From Sinohyriopsis cumingii (lineage: Eukaryota; Mollusca; Bivalvia; Unionida; Unionidae): a DNA stretch of 64,000 nt. The first letter of the stretch is position 1, and each line of letters begins with the position of its first letter. Made by a program: the position numbers and the translations under genes. Location: the NCBI GenBank assembly GCA_028554795.2, contig CM068826.1, forward strand, positions 106,182,602 to 106,246,601, in the 5' to 3' direction. The notes below the pieces were generated by a model. The model did not search any database, was not told where the DNA came from, and saw only the letters and a list, made by a program, of their open reading frames with translations. Of this stretch, positions 11,883-21,600 are shown piece after piece.

Positions 11883-12030
11883 GGCACATAATCGCTCTCA
11901 GTCAGTCTGGAAGTGTATTCGGGAGTGAACGGAGGTAAGTGAAATATTCATTTAGTAACCTAGAGGTTGTGTTTGCACTATATTACAAAATTATATTATA
12001 TCGTCTTGGTTGAGGAATACAATATATATA

Positions 12031-12106
12031 TAAAATGATTATTGAAAGTACCACCCAACCAAAGCAAATTTGCTTAGGTTAGGTGGCACTTTCAATAATC
12101 ATTTTA
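12031..12106. repeat. Near-perfect 76-bp hairpin
   Basis: Two 38-bp arms (12031-12068 and 12069-12106) are reverse complements with only a few mismatches and essentially no loop. The right arm contains the last codons and the stop (12079-12081) of the minus-strand gene ending here; the left arm therefore carries a mirrored start of the same peptide (MIIES) on the plus strand. It could act as a bidirectional 3' end signal or mark an inverted-duplication breakpoint. Confidence 0.9.
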
Positions 12107-12880
12107 TTAAGATAATCGAGATCTGATAAAGCATGTTCTAATGTATTAATTCAATAATAAACGCTTCTTCCTCGACATCCCATTTCCTAACAAGATTAAT
12201 AAAATCCTCCAGAATAACCTTGATAGTATATACTTAAACCTGGCCATGGATGTTTTGTACCATCAGATTTAATATTATATATTATTTTTTTGTCCTTAAT
12301 TATATCACAGTCATAATTTTTTGGTAGTTCTGTAAACTTCCATGGGAATTTTTCTTGATATTTTGGAAGATTTATGAATATTTTCTTATCCGTGAGGAAA
12401 TCATCAAGTTTTGGTTTCTGGCAGTCCTTGATATTCAGATGGAATTTCAGGCCATCCTAACACACTTCTGATAGATGATTGATAAATACCTACAACATAT
12501 TTTTCGCAGCTGATAAAGTTGGTTCGTGAACAGTGATAGCCATTTTTTAATCTTTTCCTATTATAGATTTGATTCTGCGACGGAATTCATCGTAATTGTT
12601 TTCATCCTGATAATTACCTGTTGGAATTCCAGCAACTTGCCAATCAGGAGTTCCATCATCTTTATTTTTATGCAAAAATACAAGCAAATTATTTGCTGTC
12701 AATCCAACAAATGATTTTGATCTGACATTTTGCCAGCTGTAATATACTCATAATTGTGCTATTGCTATTTCTTTCACTGGAATTGCAGTTGGAAAGTTAA
12801 CATTAAATTCAGGATTAGTTGAGCTTACTGATATAATCGTTGCTTTTGATGGACTTGTATTAACTGTAATGTTATTTGTT
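12079..12880 (-). pseudogene. Unassigned Polinton gene D (probable structural)
   Basis: Minus-strand open segments joined by stops and shifts: a start region VNTSPSKATI, a middle block with GIPTGNYQDENNYDEFRRR, and an end reading INTLEHALSDLDYL to the stop in the hairpin. The early part has the beta-rich, low-complexity look of capsid-associated proteins of this element class (an impression, not a match). No motif recognised. At least four frame breaks. Confidence 0.45.
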
Positions 12881-12889
12881 TTTGAAGAA

Positions 12890-13110
12890 TAACTGCAGAA
12901 GACGTTCTATAGTATTTATTAAATACAAGACATCAATACAGCTTGGAAGGGGAGTAAAGTCTGCCCTGAGCGTATATTTCCCATGGAACTCAAACCCTAG
13001 TGAATGTATAACATAAACCAGCTGTTTGTGGTGTATCAGTTCTAGTCCAGTGTGGGATATCTGATTACTTTTACTGTCAAGTGATATTTCAAAGCTAATT
13101 AGATTAAGGC
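12890..13110 (-). pseudogene. Unassigned Polinton fragment
   Basis: A minus-strand frame of about 65 codons (FEISLDSKSNQISHTGLELI and onward) between genes B and D, without a clear start. It may be the amino-terminal part of gene D joined by a lost frame, or a separate small gene. No family recognised. Confidence 0.35.
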
Positions 13111-13120
13111 TTACACTACA

Positions 13121-13631
13121 TTAACAACAATCTGTTGTAGTAATTCGTTCGGGGTTGATATTATTATTAGTATTATTATTTAAATCAGGTGTGGATTCTA
13201 TCACAGTCATTGCTTCTTTGTAGATTTTAATCATCTCCGTGAACTCAAAATTTTCCATCACTGAGGCTTGATGATAATAATGAGGATAATTTGAGTATGC
13301 TAGCATTGCTGTAATTTTATTATATAATCATGCAATTTTGCATTTGTGCATGTACATATTTTTTTTTTCTTGTTGATATTTAGAAGGCCAGCAATTGTTG
13401 TTGCAGCTGAAACACAAATTGTTACAACTACTGGTGCCATCACTAGCAATGGTGTTATTGTTGATAATAATAAACCAGTTCCAGCAATAACAGCAGATGC
13501 CTAATATACAATTATGTCAACGACAACTACACGTAAGCGATATTTGTTTAATTTTGCTGTATACATTTTTTTTGTTGCCATTCACGTGCTTGATTATATC
13601 TAAAACGTTGAACGTTAATCGGAATGCGCAT
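13121..13631 (-). pseudogene. Unassigned Polinton gene B, hydrophobic (probable minor virion protein)
   Basis: Starts at the ATG at 13631 with MRIPINVQRFRY, passes a frameshift near 13565 and an in-frame TAG near 13503, then gives a long Ala/Gly/Val/Ile-rich hydrophobic segment (about 13380-13500). A second shift near 13310 leads to a C-terminal block with MENFEFTEMIKIYKEAM and an Asn-rich tail. The hydrophobic middle flanked by charged ends suggests a membrane-interacting virion protein. Overlaps the stop of gene A by a few bases of spacing, consistent with one transcription unit. Confidence 0.5.
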
Positions 13632-13637
13632 TATATT

Positions 13638-14358
13638 TTAAGTAGGTGGGAATTTAGCTACTAATTCAAGAGACCAATAATAAATCAAGCCGAGATTTTT
13701 TTCTTTGGGTTCCACAGTAGATGTTTCCTCGTCATTTTGCTCCAACATCACTAACATTGATCCAGAGGATCCAGTTAGTGGATAATGCTGTGAAATTGTG
13801 GTAGACATTATAAATGTTGTAACACCAGGTACTGACAGCCTGTATATACCAGTAACCTCAGCGCGATGATTAATGTTTTTATTGACTGGTGATCATAATG
13901 CTTGATCAGATGCTACAGTATACACTGAACTGTCGGTAAATAATTTTATGTCAGAGAGTTTAATATCAACGACTGGTGGACTTCCAAAAAATTCATTAAT
14001 GGATCTATTTCTGTTTGTATGAAAATTCATAAACAATTGTACATGATTAGAAAAATCAGTTTTAAATGAGGTCATTTCATTATTAACTGCAACTAACGAG
14101 TTCATCATTGGAAGGTTTTTATTACTGATATATTTCTTTGTTACAGCATCATTGTCTGATTCTGGTCCCGAGTTTGCTCAGCAGTTTGTTTTAATGCCAG
14201 AAGAAGACTCACTGGCTTATGCAACTCTTTCAGTAACCTTTGTAACAGGTTTAAAAAATTGACGTTCTTGCAGTTTTTGTTTAAGAGCGTCATGAGCAAG
14301 AATATGTTTTAATTGCTTCTAATCTTTCTTGAGCTAATCTACTATTATAAGATTCCAT
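13638..14358 (-). pseudogene. Unassigned Polinton gene A (probable structural)
   Basis: First gene inside the right terminal repeat, running inward from the ATG at 14358 (MESYNSRLAQERLEAI) to the TAA at 13638. The middle frame at 13893-14108 is intact (FKTDFSNHVQLF, a GSPPVVDIKLSDIKL stretch) and the end reads SLELVAKFPP. Several frameshifts and stops elsewhere. About 240 codons; Lys/Gln-rich, coiled-coil-like N-terminus. No family recognised. Gene B begins 7 bp after it. Confidence 0.5.
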
Positions 14359-14361
14359 TAT

Positions 14362-14624
14362 TGATATATTAATGATTTAATTACTCACACATTTACAGCA
14401 GCAAAGGAGGTACGACCTCAATGAAACATCCGGCGGGTAAATGAACACACATACAAATTTAGAAAAGATAAAGGAACAAAATAAACTAACCGAATTAGAG
14501 AAACTCTTGGTAAGTTAGAGGCTTTGGTTTGGCGTTACTGACCTTATATTTTTCATTTCGTATGAAGCTTTATTTTTCAAAATTGAACCATCCAGCAAGT
14601 GGTCTATTCACCTCCTCTGTTGCT
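14362..14624 (-). repeat. Right terminal inverted repeat of Polinton
   Basis: Reverse complement of the left repeat with scattered differences. The conserved block tcaatgaaacatccggcggg (14418-14437) is an easy landmark. Its outer end abuts ATCCAA. Confidence 0.92.
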
Positions 14625-14630
14625 ATCCAA
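14625..14630. repeat. Right target-site duplication of Polinton (ATCCAA)
   Basis: Second copy of the 6-bp duplication; DIRS reverse transcriptase sequence resumes immediately after it. Confidence 0.8.
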
Positions 14631-15600
14631 CTCTCCATCTGAAGAGATGAATATACAATCAGTCTCAATCTCACAGATGCCTACTTTCATGTCTCTTTTC
14701 ACCTGGCATCAGTAAAATTTCTTCAGTATGCTTACTGTGAGAGAGTTTACCAATTTTGAGTCCTTCCTTTTAGAATAAATATTGGCCCCTGGGTCTTCAG
14801 CAAAATTATGGATTGCATCATCACCCTGTTCTGGTCGACATCCTCAATGGCCAAGGCAGCACAAATGGATGATCTCCTCAAAAAAATATATGGTAAGTGC
14901 TATTGTCCTCACAGGCCAAAACAATATTCTCTCCTTTTTGAATCAATCTGTGTTTTCTAGTAAATGGGGAAAAATCCAACCTTCATGCATCCCAGTGTTT
15001 TGTTCACCAGAGTATGAAGTTTATAACCAATCTCAGTCTTGTATGTTCTTCTCCACATATCTGCATTCTGTGGTTCATAGAAATCATAGGGCCATTTCCA
15101 ATAGGATATGGATTTCAGTGAGAAAGTTCTTGTAGCTCCTCAGGTTACTCATTGAGGCAGCAGATCTAATCATGCTGGGCCACCTTTATATACGTGCATT
15201 ACAATGTACTTTGCTAGCTCAGTGGTGCCATTTTTCCAGTCCATTCTATCAGAAGTTAAAGTTAACAAGTTAAGTACAATCATTCCTGTGTCAGTGGTGC
15301 AACCATGGTTGGCTCAAAACAGGAATTCCTCTGGAGAAATCCCAGCTGAAAATGACATTATGTACAGATGCTAGTATATATCGTTGGGAAGGCCCTCTTG
15401 CTACCAGGCTTCAAGACAGTCAGTGGCAAATGGGGACCATGGGAATGGCCTTGTCACATCAGCCTTCTATAAATGAAAGCCATCATAAACATATTTCGCT
15501 CTGGAAGGCGGATGGGGAGTCATGTTCTGTTGGGCATTTTATGCAGTGGTGTCTAACCTCAAACAGGGCACCAAATCGACTGACCTGTGTGTGTTAGTTT
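14631..15600 (+). pseudogene. DIRS reverse transcriptase / RNase H, 3' part
   Basis: Resumes the RT interrupted at 4678. The palm motif DAYFHV is at about 14675-14692, followed by a VYQF-x-VLPF block and an APWVFSKIM-like segment (here GPWVFSKIM). RNase H begins around TDASIYRW (about 15363), with later fragments of the DIRS RNase H to 15600. Numerous frameshifts and stops; the YxDD catalytic box is not readable. Belongs to the same dead element as 4575-4678. Confidence 0.8.
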
Positions 15601-16016
15601 GACAGTTTCTTTGTTGGTGTTAACCAACTTGTTATCAACGTGTAAATCAAACACATTCCCAGCATACTCAATGTTCTGGCTGATGTTCTATTTAGACAGG
15701 GTCAGGTCTATTCATATGGAATGGTCCTTTCATCTGTCAGTTTTGCATTGGACATGTACACTTTGGCATCTGATGATCGGCCTGTTGGTGATGAGGTAGA
15801 ACCACAAGATGCTCACCTTTGTTTCAACAGTCCCAGAGCCAAAAGCTTGTGCTGTGGATGTGCTATCAATCAGTTGGTTGGAACTCATTGAACCTGTTAT
15901 CATAGAAAATCTGTTTCAATATAGCTTTAGCTACAGCTTGCAGGATGAGTGAGTTATATCCCCTTGAAGTCACCCCAAACTATCTTTAGTTCAGATAGAA
16001 TGTGTCAATAATCGTC
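15601..16016 (+). pseudogene. DIRS region between RNase H and recombinase
   Basis: Low-quality continuation of the DIRS coding region, with fragments in all three frames, up to the SINE insertion. No clear motif. Expected to cover the start of the tyrosine recombinase or the adjacent methyltransferase-like region of some DIRS elements. Confidence 0.45.
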
Positions 16017-16252
16017 GGGGCCCCGAGTGGCTGAGTGGTCTAAAGCGCTCTCCATTACGGATCACTGCCATCTCACCTCTGTCTGCGTGGAGTCGAGTCT
16101 AGGATTCAGCCAATGTGGGTATGTCAGAAAGCTTGCCAGTAGCTTCTCGTGGGTCGGTGGTTCTTCCCGGGCTCTTCCTCTACCATTAATACAGGCCGCC
16201 ATGCATAGCCTGTCGTGTGCTGAAAAATGGCATTAAACCCAACAACAACAAC
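16017..16252 (+). mobile_element. SINE-A copy 1 (tRNA-derived)
   Basis: Full-length SINE with a tRNA-like head: A box TGGCTGAGTGG near 16029 and a decayed B box in the gtggagtcgagtcta stretch near 16090, a central body and a 3' (AAC)n tail. Flanked by the 10-bp target duplication AATAATCGTC at 16007-16016 and 16253-16262. Inserted into the DIRS element, so younger than it. Confidence 0.92.
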
Positions 16253-16262
16253 AATAATCGTC

Positions 16263-16699
16263 TGCACACAAAATAATTTGTGACCAAGAACTGGTTACCA
16301 TCAGTGGGCAAACAGAGTCGTCATACCATCCCTCTCACCTATAGATAGGTTTAGAGCAATGACCCTGCAGATCCTGTTCATGCCCTCAAGCACTACTTTA
16401 AGTACATAGAGACAATTTGTAGTAACTGCAAAGACTTTCTCCCCATGAAGGCAGGAAAGCAGAATATCACCTTTCAAGCCCAGTCTTCATGACTTAACTT
16501 CAATATTAGCTCTGCATTTTCTGACGTCTCAAATAAATTAGAGTCGTCCCATGAAGAGGTCAGCTCATGAAATTAGAGTGATCTCTGTAAACCTCACATT
16601 TGAACATGATGATTCAGTTCAAGACATCGCAGAAGCTGTTGACTTTCCTGCAGATTCAACCATCTCAAGTTTTTATCTCAGAGATTTAGCTTTTGAGAC
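16263..16699 (+). pseudogene. DIRS tyrosine recombinase, C-terminal part
   Basis: Reads as the end of a DIRS tyrosine recombinase: HALKHYFKYIE near 16385, and a terminal block ending TISSFYLRDLAF near 16660-16699, which matches the conserved end of DIRS recombinases (SFYLRD). The catalytic R-H-R-Y set cannot all be read because of frameshifts. Confidence 0.7.
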
Positions 16700-17014
16700 A
16701 AAATTTTAATCTTGATGGGTTATATGGCTGTGGTCCAGATGACAACAAAACCTAATTAAACCAGCACAGCCTCTTAGTTTTGCTGGATTCACCCATGAAT
16801 TTTGATGGCAAAAAGATTTCAATTATCATCTTCTTAACCACTGAGCAGTCATGGATCACATAACCATAGACGGTATTGCTTTAAGCAGGAAAATAGATTA
16901 TCATTCACATGTGGAACCCAATCCTTCTTCCCATGTAGGATAGAAAACTTACCCAATCACATTACTTGAAAACCCTCACAACCACCTGAATATCCTTTAT
17001 GGTAGTTCACTCAG

Positions 17015-17162
17015 CGTAAAATTGGTGACACTTAGAGGTGGCAAGGGGAGGTAATTTATGAGCTATTGCTCATAATCTTTATAATATAGACAAAGACAAA
17101 TTTTCATCTTTTAGTAGGGCTGGATTCAGTAGCGAGCATGCTAATATTTCTAATGTTAATGT
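17015..17162 (-). repeat. Right inverted terminal repeat of DIRS element
   Basis: Reverse complement of 2134-2290 in blocks (ggtggcaaggggaggtaat, tttagtagggctggattc, aatgttaatgt). Marks the right end of the DIRS element. Confidence 0.75.
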
Positions 17163-17182
17163 GATTCACTGAAAAACATAAC

Positions 17183-17488
17183 TGACCACTATGGTGGCCT
17201 GGGTAGTCAGAATATCCACCTCTGATGCAGGAGTTCATGGGTTTGAACCCTGGTCAAGTCACATCAAAGACTTATAAAAAAGGTACTAGCAGCTGCACTC
17301 AGCATTAAGAGGTTAGTGTTATGACTGGTCGGCCTTGTGTCAGGATAATATGAGTGGGTGGGATATGATGCTATATGTCTGTGGCATACTACTCCAGTGC
17401 AAGACATCACAAACTGGCACAGTGCAGACACGATAACGATATGACCAAAATTATTATAGCTATGTTCAAAATCCAGAAAACACAAACA
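17183..17488 (+). mobile_element. SINE-B copy 1
   Basis: tRNA-derived SINE of the second family: decayed A box in tggtggcctgggtagtcag, B-box-like gggtttgaacc near 17239, a body with the cagcattaagaggttagtgtta block, and a CA-rich tail ending near 17488. A short aacataa repeat at both edges is a weak target duplication. Confidence 0.85.
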
Positions 17489-18457
17489 CAGAAACATAAT
17501 TTCCTATAAAATGTGTTTTCACAGAAAATACTAGTGTATCAGTGTATTGATGCTTTTCATTCAGACAGTTGGTCAATGTACAGCATTTGAATTTGTGAAT
17601 TTTCAACTGTACATGGACCAGATGTCTTGATTAAAAAGAAATATCATCCCTGCATGATGATATTCCTGAAAAGAAACTGATAAAATTACAATGTTCTACA
17701 TATGCTATTCTGAAATTCTTTATTGGCAAGTTTTAAGAATAAGTGAATCTGTCAGAAGACAACATAGATGACCTACATCTACATCACGAAATGTCTTAGG
17801 TCTGCATCTCTCAAATCTAATTATAAATAACGTTGATTATGTAGGTGAAGGCTGCAATTTTTTTTATTGGTGATGCTATAGTTCTTAGGATGCAAGCATT
17901 TACCAAGTTTCAATACAGTCCAAAAAACTGTTCCTACACTGTATCAAACGAGTTCTTTCACCTGACTCGGGACAGACCACTTGTGTGGTTTTGTATTTAT
18001 TACATATCCTCTTTTTATTAACACATTCAACAAAAATTGTGATATATACTTTTTAAAGAATTAAGCTTTTTGCATTTTTATAAAAGCTACTGTACAACCC
18101 TCATGTATGTAAGCAGGGCTAGGTATATACAGTGCAGTGCATCATTGGACTGTCTGCATTCCTGACATGGATTTACTCGAGCTCAGAATTTTAAATATTT
18201 TGTATTGGACATGTGAATGAATTTAATCTGCAGTCACAGGCAAGTGGACTTTCATTCTTTCTCAATCGGAACAGAGGTTTGGACCAGTAAGTGACCCCTG
18301 AAAAGTAGCACTCCTGTACTATCAATGTCAATAGATCAGTTTTAAGGACTTTCATCTGTATGTAAATATTACACAGTACTCAGCATTTATTTTGTTCTAT
18401 GGCATCATCTGTAATTATCAGGAGAAAAATGGTGCAATTCCCAGCTCTTGGAAAATT
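17489..18457. other. BRCC3 3' flank, no other gene seen
   Basis: AT-rich DNA downstream of the BRCC3 stop. On the minus strand AATAAA lies at 18386-18391, 67 bp past the stop. Nothing else with coding or repeat structure. Confidence 0.6.
18386..18391 (-). terminator. Candidate BRCC3 polyadenylation signal
   Basis: AATAAA on the minus strand 67 bp after the BRCC3 stop codon, with T-rich sequence further downstream. It is the first canonical hexamer after the stop, so a short 3' UTR is plausible. Confidence 0.5.
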
Positions 18458-18659
18458 TTAACTTGATTCAAGCTGCTTTTTTAATTCTTCCTTCTCTTTT
18501 TCCAGAAATTCAATCCTTTGTTTGTTTGATTCCAGTCTATTCTCAAGTGCTTGCAGTAAAGGTCCATTCATTACATCCATTATGTGACACAGAGATTTAG
18601 TGTATACTGATGCATTGTGCAATTTTGTGAGTAGGTCAGCATCCTTGTTCTCTATTGTC
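18458..18659 (-). CDS. BRCC3: BRCC3 coding exon 3 (last)
   Basis: Acceptor attttag| just right of 18659; reads TIENKDADLLTKLHNASVYT onward to TAA at 18458-18460. Carries the C-terminal coiled-coil. The preceding intron is 10.4 kb and full of repeats. Confidence 0.93.
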
Positions 18660-21600
18660 CTAAAATGACAAAATTGATAAAACTGCATTTTAATAAAAGG
18701 CCTATATGTCAAATCCATGATCAAATCAATTAATGTAAAATGTGTGACCTTTATCCCATAATCAAATCAACTAATGTAAAATGTGTGACCTTTATCCCAT
18801 GATTAAAAGTTGAGCATGCTGTGTTACAGGATGAATTGTTTTACCTTCATAATGATTCATCCCAAGTATGAATGAAATCCATCAAGTGGTTTAGTAAATT
18901 TAAGAAAATGAAAAGCACTTAAGTAAACCATAACACAAGTTTTGTTTGACTGTGACTTGGAACCCAAAATCAAAGTGTTAAGTTTGTGTGTCAAACAATT
19001 AATTGTCTTCACTTCATGATGACTGATCCCATGTATGAAGAAAATCAATCAGTTGATTGTGGCATTCATAATTTATAAATTATAAAATTTCCACTGAGAT
19101 TATCATCCTAATGATATAAATTCTGTCATATATGCAAAGCCAAACTCATATTTCTTATTTAAGTCCTATTATAGAAATTTCCCACTTTGTTCAAACAGAG
19201 GGGTGAATTTCCACCCTAAATGTTTGGCTCTAGAACACACCCCAAATCAAAGGGTTTAGGAAATATAAACAATAAAGCTGAAATGAATAAATTTGAATCA
19301 AAATACCATTAATATCTGAATAGAAAATATATATTCAAATATTTGTTTCTTTACCAAGTGAATAACAAAACATACAACTAGACTCAGCAGCTGGCCATTC
19401 TGCCCATTGATAGGCATACTGCTGCTTAACACCATTTTGCAAAAGAAACATCCAAGGAAAAATGCAAACAATTCAAATATAAAGCATTTTAAATGGGAAC
19501 TCCTAAAAACCTGCAAAATCACCTTAAATTCAAGTTATAACATGACTTTATATCAAAACTCATTCGACTTTAGATTTAAATGATATCCTAAAGATCAAAA
19601 TTGCTCCGTCTTCTTTCTTGGATAGACAGGCAAGAAAAATTGATAGGGCACTACCTACTTAACTTCATTATTAGAAATGAAAATGCTGAAATATTTGTAA
19701 AGTAAGATGCCACTAATCAATGTAAATTAGGTCACTGTGACAGTCCTTCCTCTATGACATTCAAGATATTGGTTAGATCTTTACTTATGGTGTAATGATA
19801 TAATCACTCATGGAAGATTTCTCGTTAAGAATTTCTTTGGGGAAGTCCTTTAAAGGTTCTGGATTTATTAACAGTGGCCATATTTGATGGCTTACCATCA
19901 TCATTATGTTTAATTCCTGTCAGATTTGAAAATATCATGGAACATTTCGGAATATTTGTAAAATTTATTTTAAGCTATTTTTTAGTTGTTACAGGTTTTT
20001 CCATTTTTCATATTGGTAGCTAGCAATATTTGTTCAAATTTAAAATGTCCTCATTCCAGTATGATTTCCATCAAATCTTTTCAAATTTAAAATGTTGTCA
20101 TTTCAGTATATTTTCCATCAAATCTGTTCAAATTTAAAATGTCCTCATTCCAGTATGCTTTCCATCAAATCTGCTCAAATTTAAAATGTCCTTTTTCCAG
20201 TATCCTTTCCATCAAATCTGTTCAAATTTAAAATGTCCTCATTCCAGTATCCTTTCCATCAAATCTGTTCAAATTTAAAATGTCCTTTTTCCAGTATGCT
20301 TTCCATCAAATCTGTTCAAATTTAAAATGTCCTTTTTCCAGTATCCTTTCCATCAAATCTGTTCAAATTTAAAATGTCCTTTTTCCAGTATCCTTTCCAT
20401 CAAATCTGTTCAAATTTAAAATGTCCTAATTCCATTATGCTTTCAATTAATCTGCGGTTCTTTTTTAATAGATGAAATCATTTAAGGTTTTATTCGAAAT
20501 TTTAGCTTGCCTGGTTGTAAGACAAAAGAGCTTACAGTATGACCCTGCATCTGTATGAATTTTTTAGTTCATATCACTAACAATTTTCTGATGCCTAATT
20601 CAGAAACCTTTACTTGTCAACAGTGCCAATTACACTATTATATTCCTTGCTGCACCTTTCTGTGTGTGAGTCTGTGTGTGTTTTGGACTTTTAATGTAGC
20701 TTTAACAATGTTTCAGTGATATCACTACAATGTCTGCAGTGTGGCAGTTTATAGTGATATCTAGCACTGAGGCATCATGCCGCAGACATGTAGCATGATG
20801 TCCCACCCAGTCACATTATCATGACACCAGGCCAAATAGTCATAACACTAACCTTTAAATGCTGAGCCCCAAGCGAGGCAGCTGTCAGTACCATTTTTGT
20901 AAGTCTTTGGTATGACTCAGCCGGGGATCGAACCCACGACCTCCCGCATCCGAGACGGATGCTCTAACCACTAGGTCACCGAAGCAGCCCGTATCTTTCT
21001 GTAAAAATGGCATATCTGCCCTGTGTAGAGACTACTGAATCAGATGTTTCTTCAGATCACCAATTTATAATGATGTACCTTAAATGCATGCATTGAAATA
21101 TTCCAGAAATTGTATAATTTTAAAATTATTTTTGGAGACAGTACATATAATAATCTTTCAACATCTATGATGATTTAAGAAAATAAAGATCAGCAATAAA
21201 ATTGCACTTTTTTATCCAAATTAGAGCAATTTTTTGCTGCTTTCCAAATGTTTGTTTTCTATTTTTAATAGGAGGCAGAGTGTCATATGATTCAATCAAC
21301 TAAAACATTTGCCTCTGTTTCACAAAGTGGTGGTTGTACCATATGCACAAAACAAAGGAAGTCATAGGTATAGTTTTTCAAAATGTTGTTGGTTACAAAC
21401 AAATTAGAAATTATGACATCCTAGCTTATCAGGAAAGCTGTGCTAGGCCTTTTTCAGATTCACTGCACACAAAATATGGAAACTTTATGCATATAAAGTC
21501 ACGTTTGCAACGAGGTTTTACCGAAGACTAGTTAACTTCACGTATATAATTCACAATTTGCAACAGGTAGGAAAATATCCCAACAGCATTAATGACCATC

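Larger units (their letters stand above)
11511..11957. promoter_or_regulatory. Bidirectional promoter block with mirrored leader exons
   Basis: Two nearly identical arms face outward. Each has a TATA box (TATAAAAGGCAC on both), an initiator-like tCAGTC about 25-30 bp downstream, a leader containing cagtctggaagtg, and a splice donor gag|GTAAGTgaaatattca. The minus arm is lengthened by a local duplication. Between the TATA boxes lie about 3.5 copies of a 54-bp unit. The leftward transcript points at the polymerase-helicase gene; the rightward one enters a region whose genes are on the other strand, perhaps because its own gene was deleted. Promoter function is inferred from motif arrangement only. 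The block could also be a small inserted element. Confidence 0.7.
4679..14624. mobile_element. Polinton/Maverick DNA transposon (decayed, about 9.9 kb)
   Basis: A self-synthesising DNA transposon or integrated virus-like element bounded by terminal inverted repeats (4679-4953 and 14362-14624) and the 6-bp duplication ATCCAA. Its contents are diagnostic: packaging ATPase, Polinton-type retroviral integrase and family-B polymerase, plus a phospholipase A2 protein, an SF1 helicase fused to the polymerase and an HNH endonuclease. Typical elements are 15-20 kb; at 9.9 kb this one has lost sequence, and I could not find a double-jelly-roll major capsid gene or a cysteine protease. Every long gene has stops or frameshifts, and the two terminal repeats have diverged from each other, so this is an old, immobile copy. 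Confidence 0.92.
2134..17162 (+). mobile_element. DIRS-type retrotransposon, interrupted by a Polinton and a SINE
   Basis: A tyrosine-recombinase retroelement of the DIRS class, degenerate throughout. It has inverted termini (2134-2290 and 17015-17162), a gag-like region, a reverse transcriptase/RNase H region and a tyrosine recombinase, all on the plus strand. The RT is split by a Polinton at 4679-14624 and the recombinase region by SINE-A at 16017-16252. Subtracting both insertions and one copy of each target duplication leaves about 4.83 kb, the normal size of DIRS elements. Stops and frameshifts in every region show it is dead. DIRS elements replicate by reverse transcription but integrate with a tyrosine recombinase, so they leave no target duplication; none is evident at the outer ends. 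Confidence 0.85.
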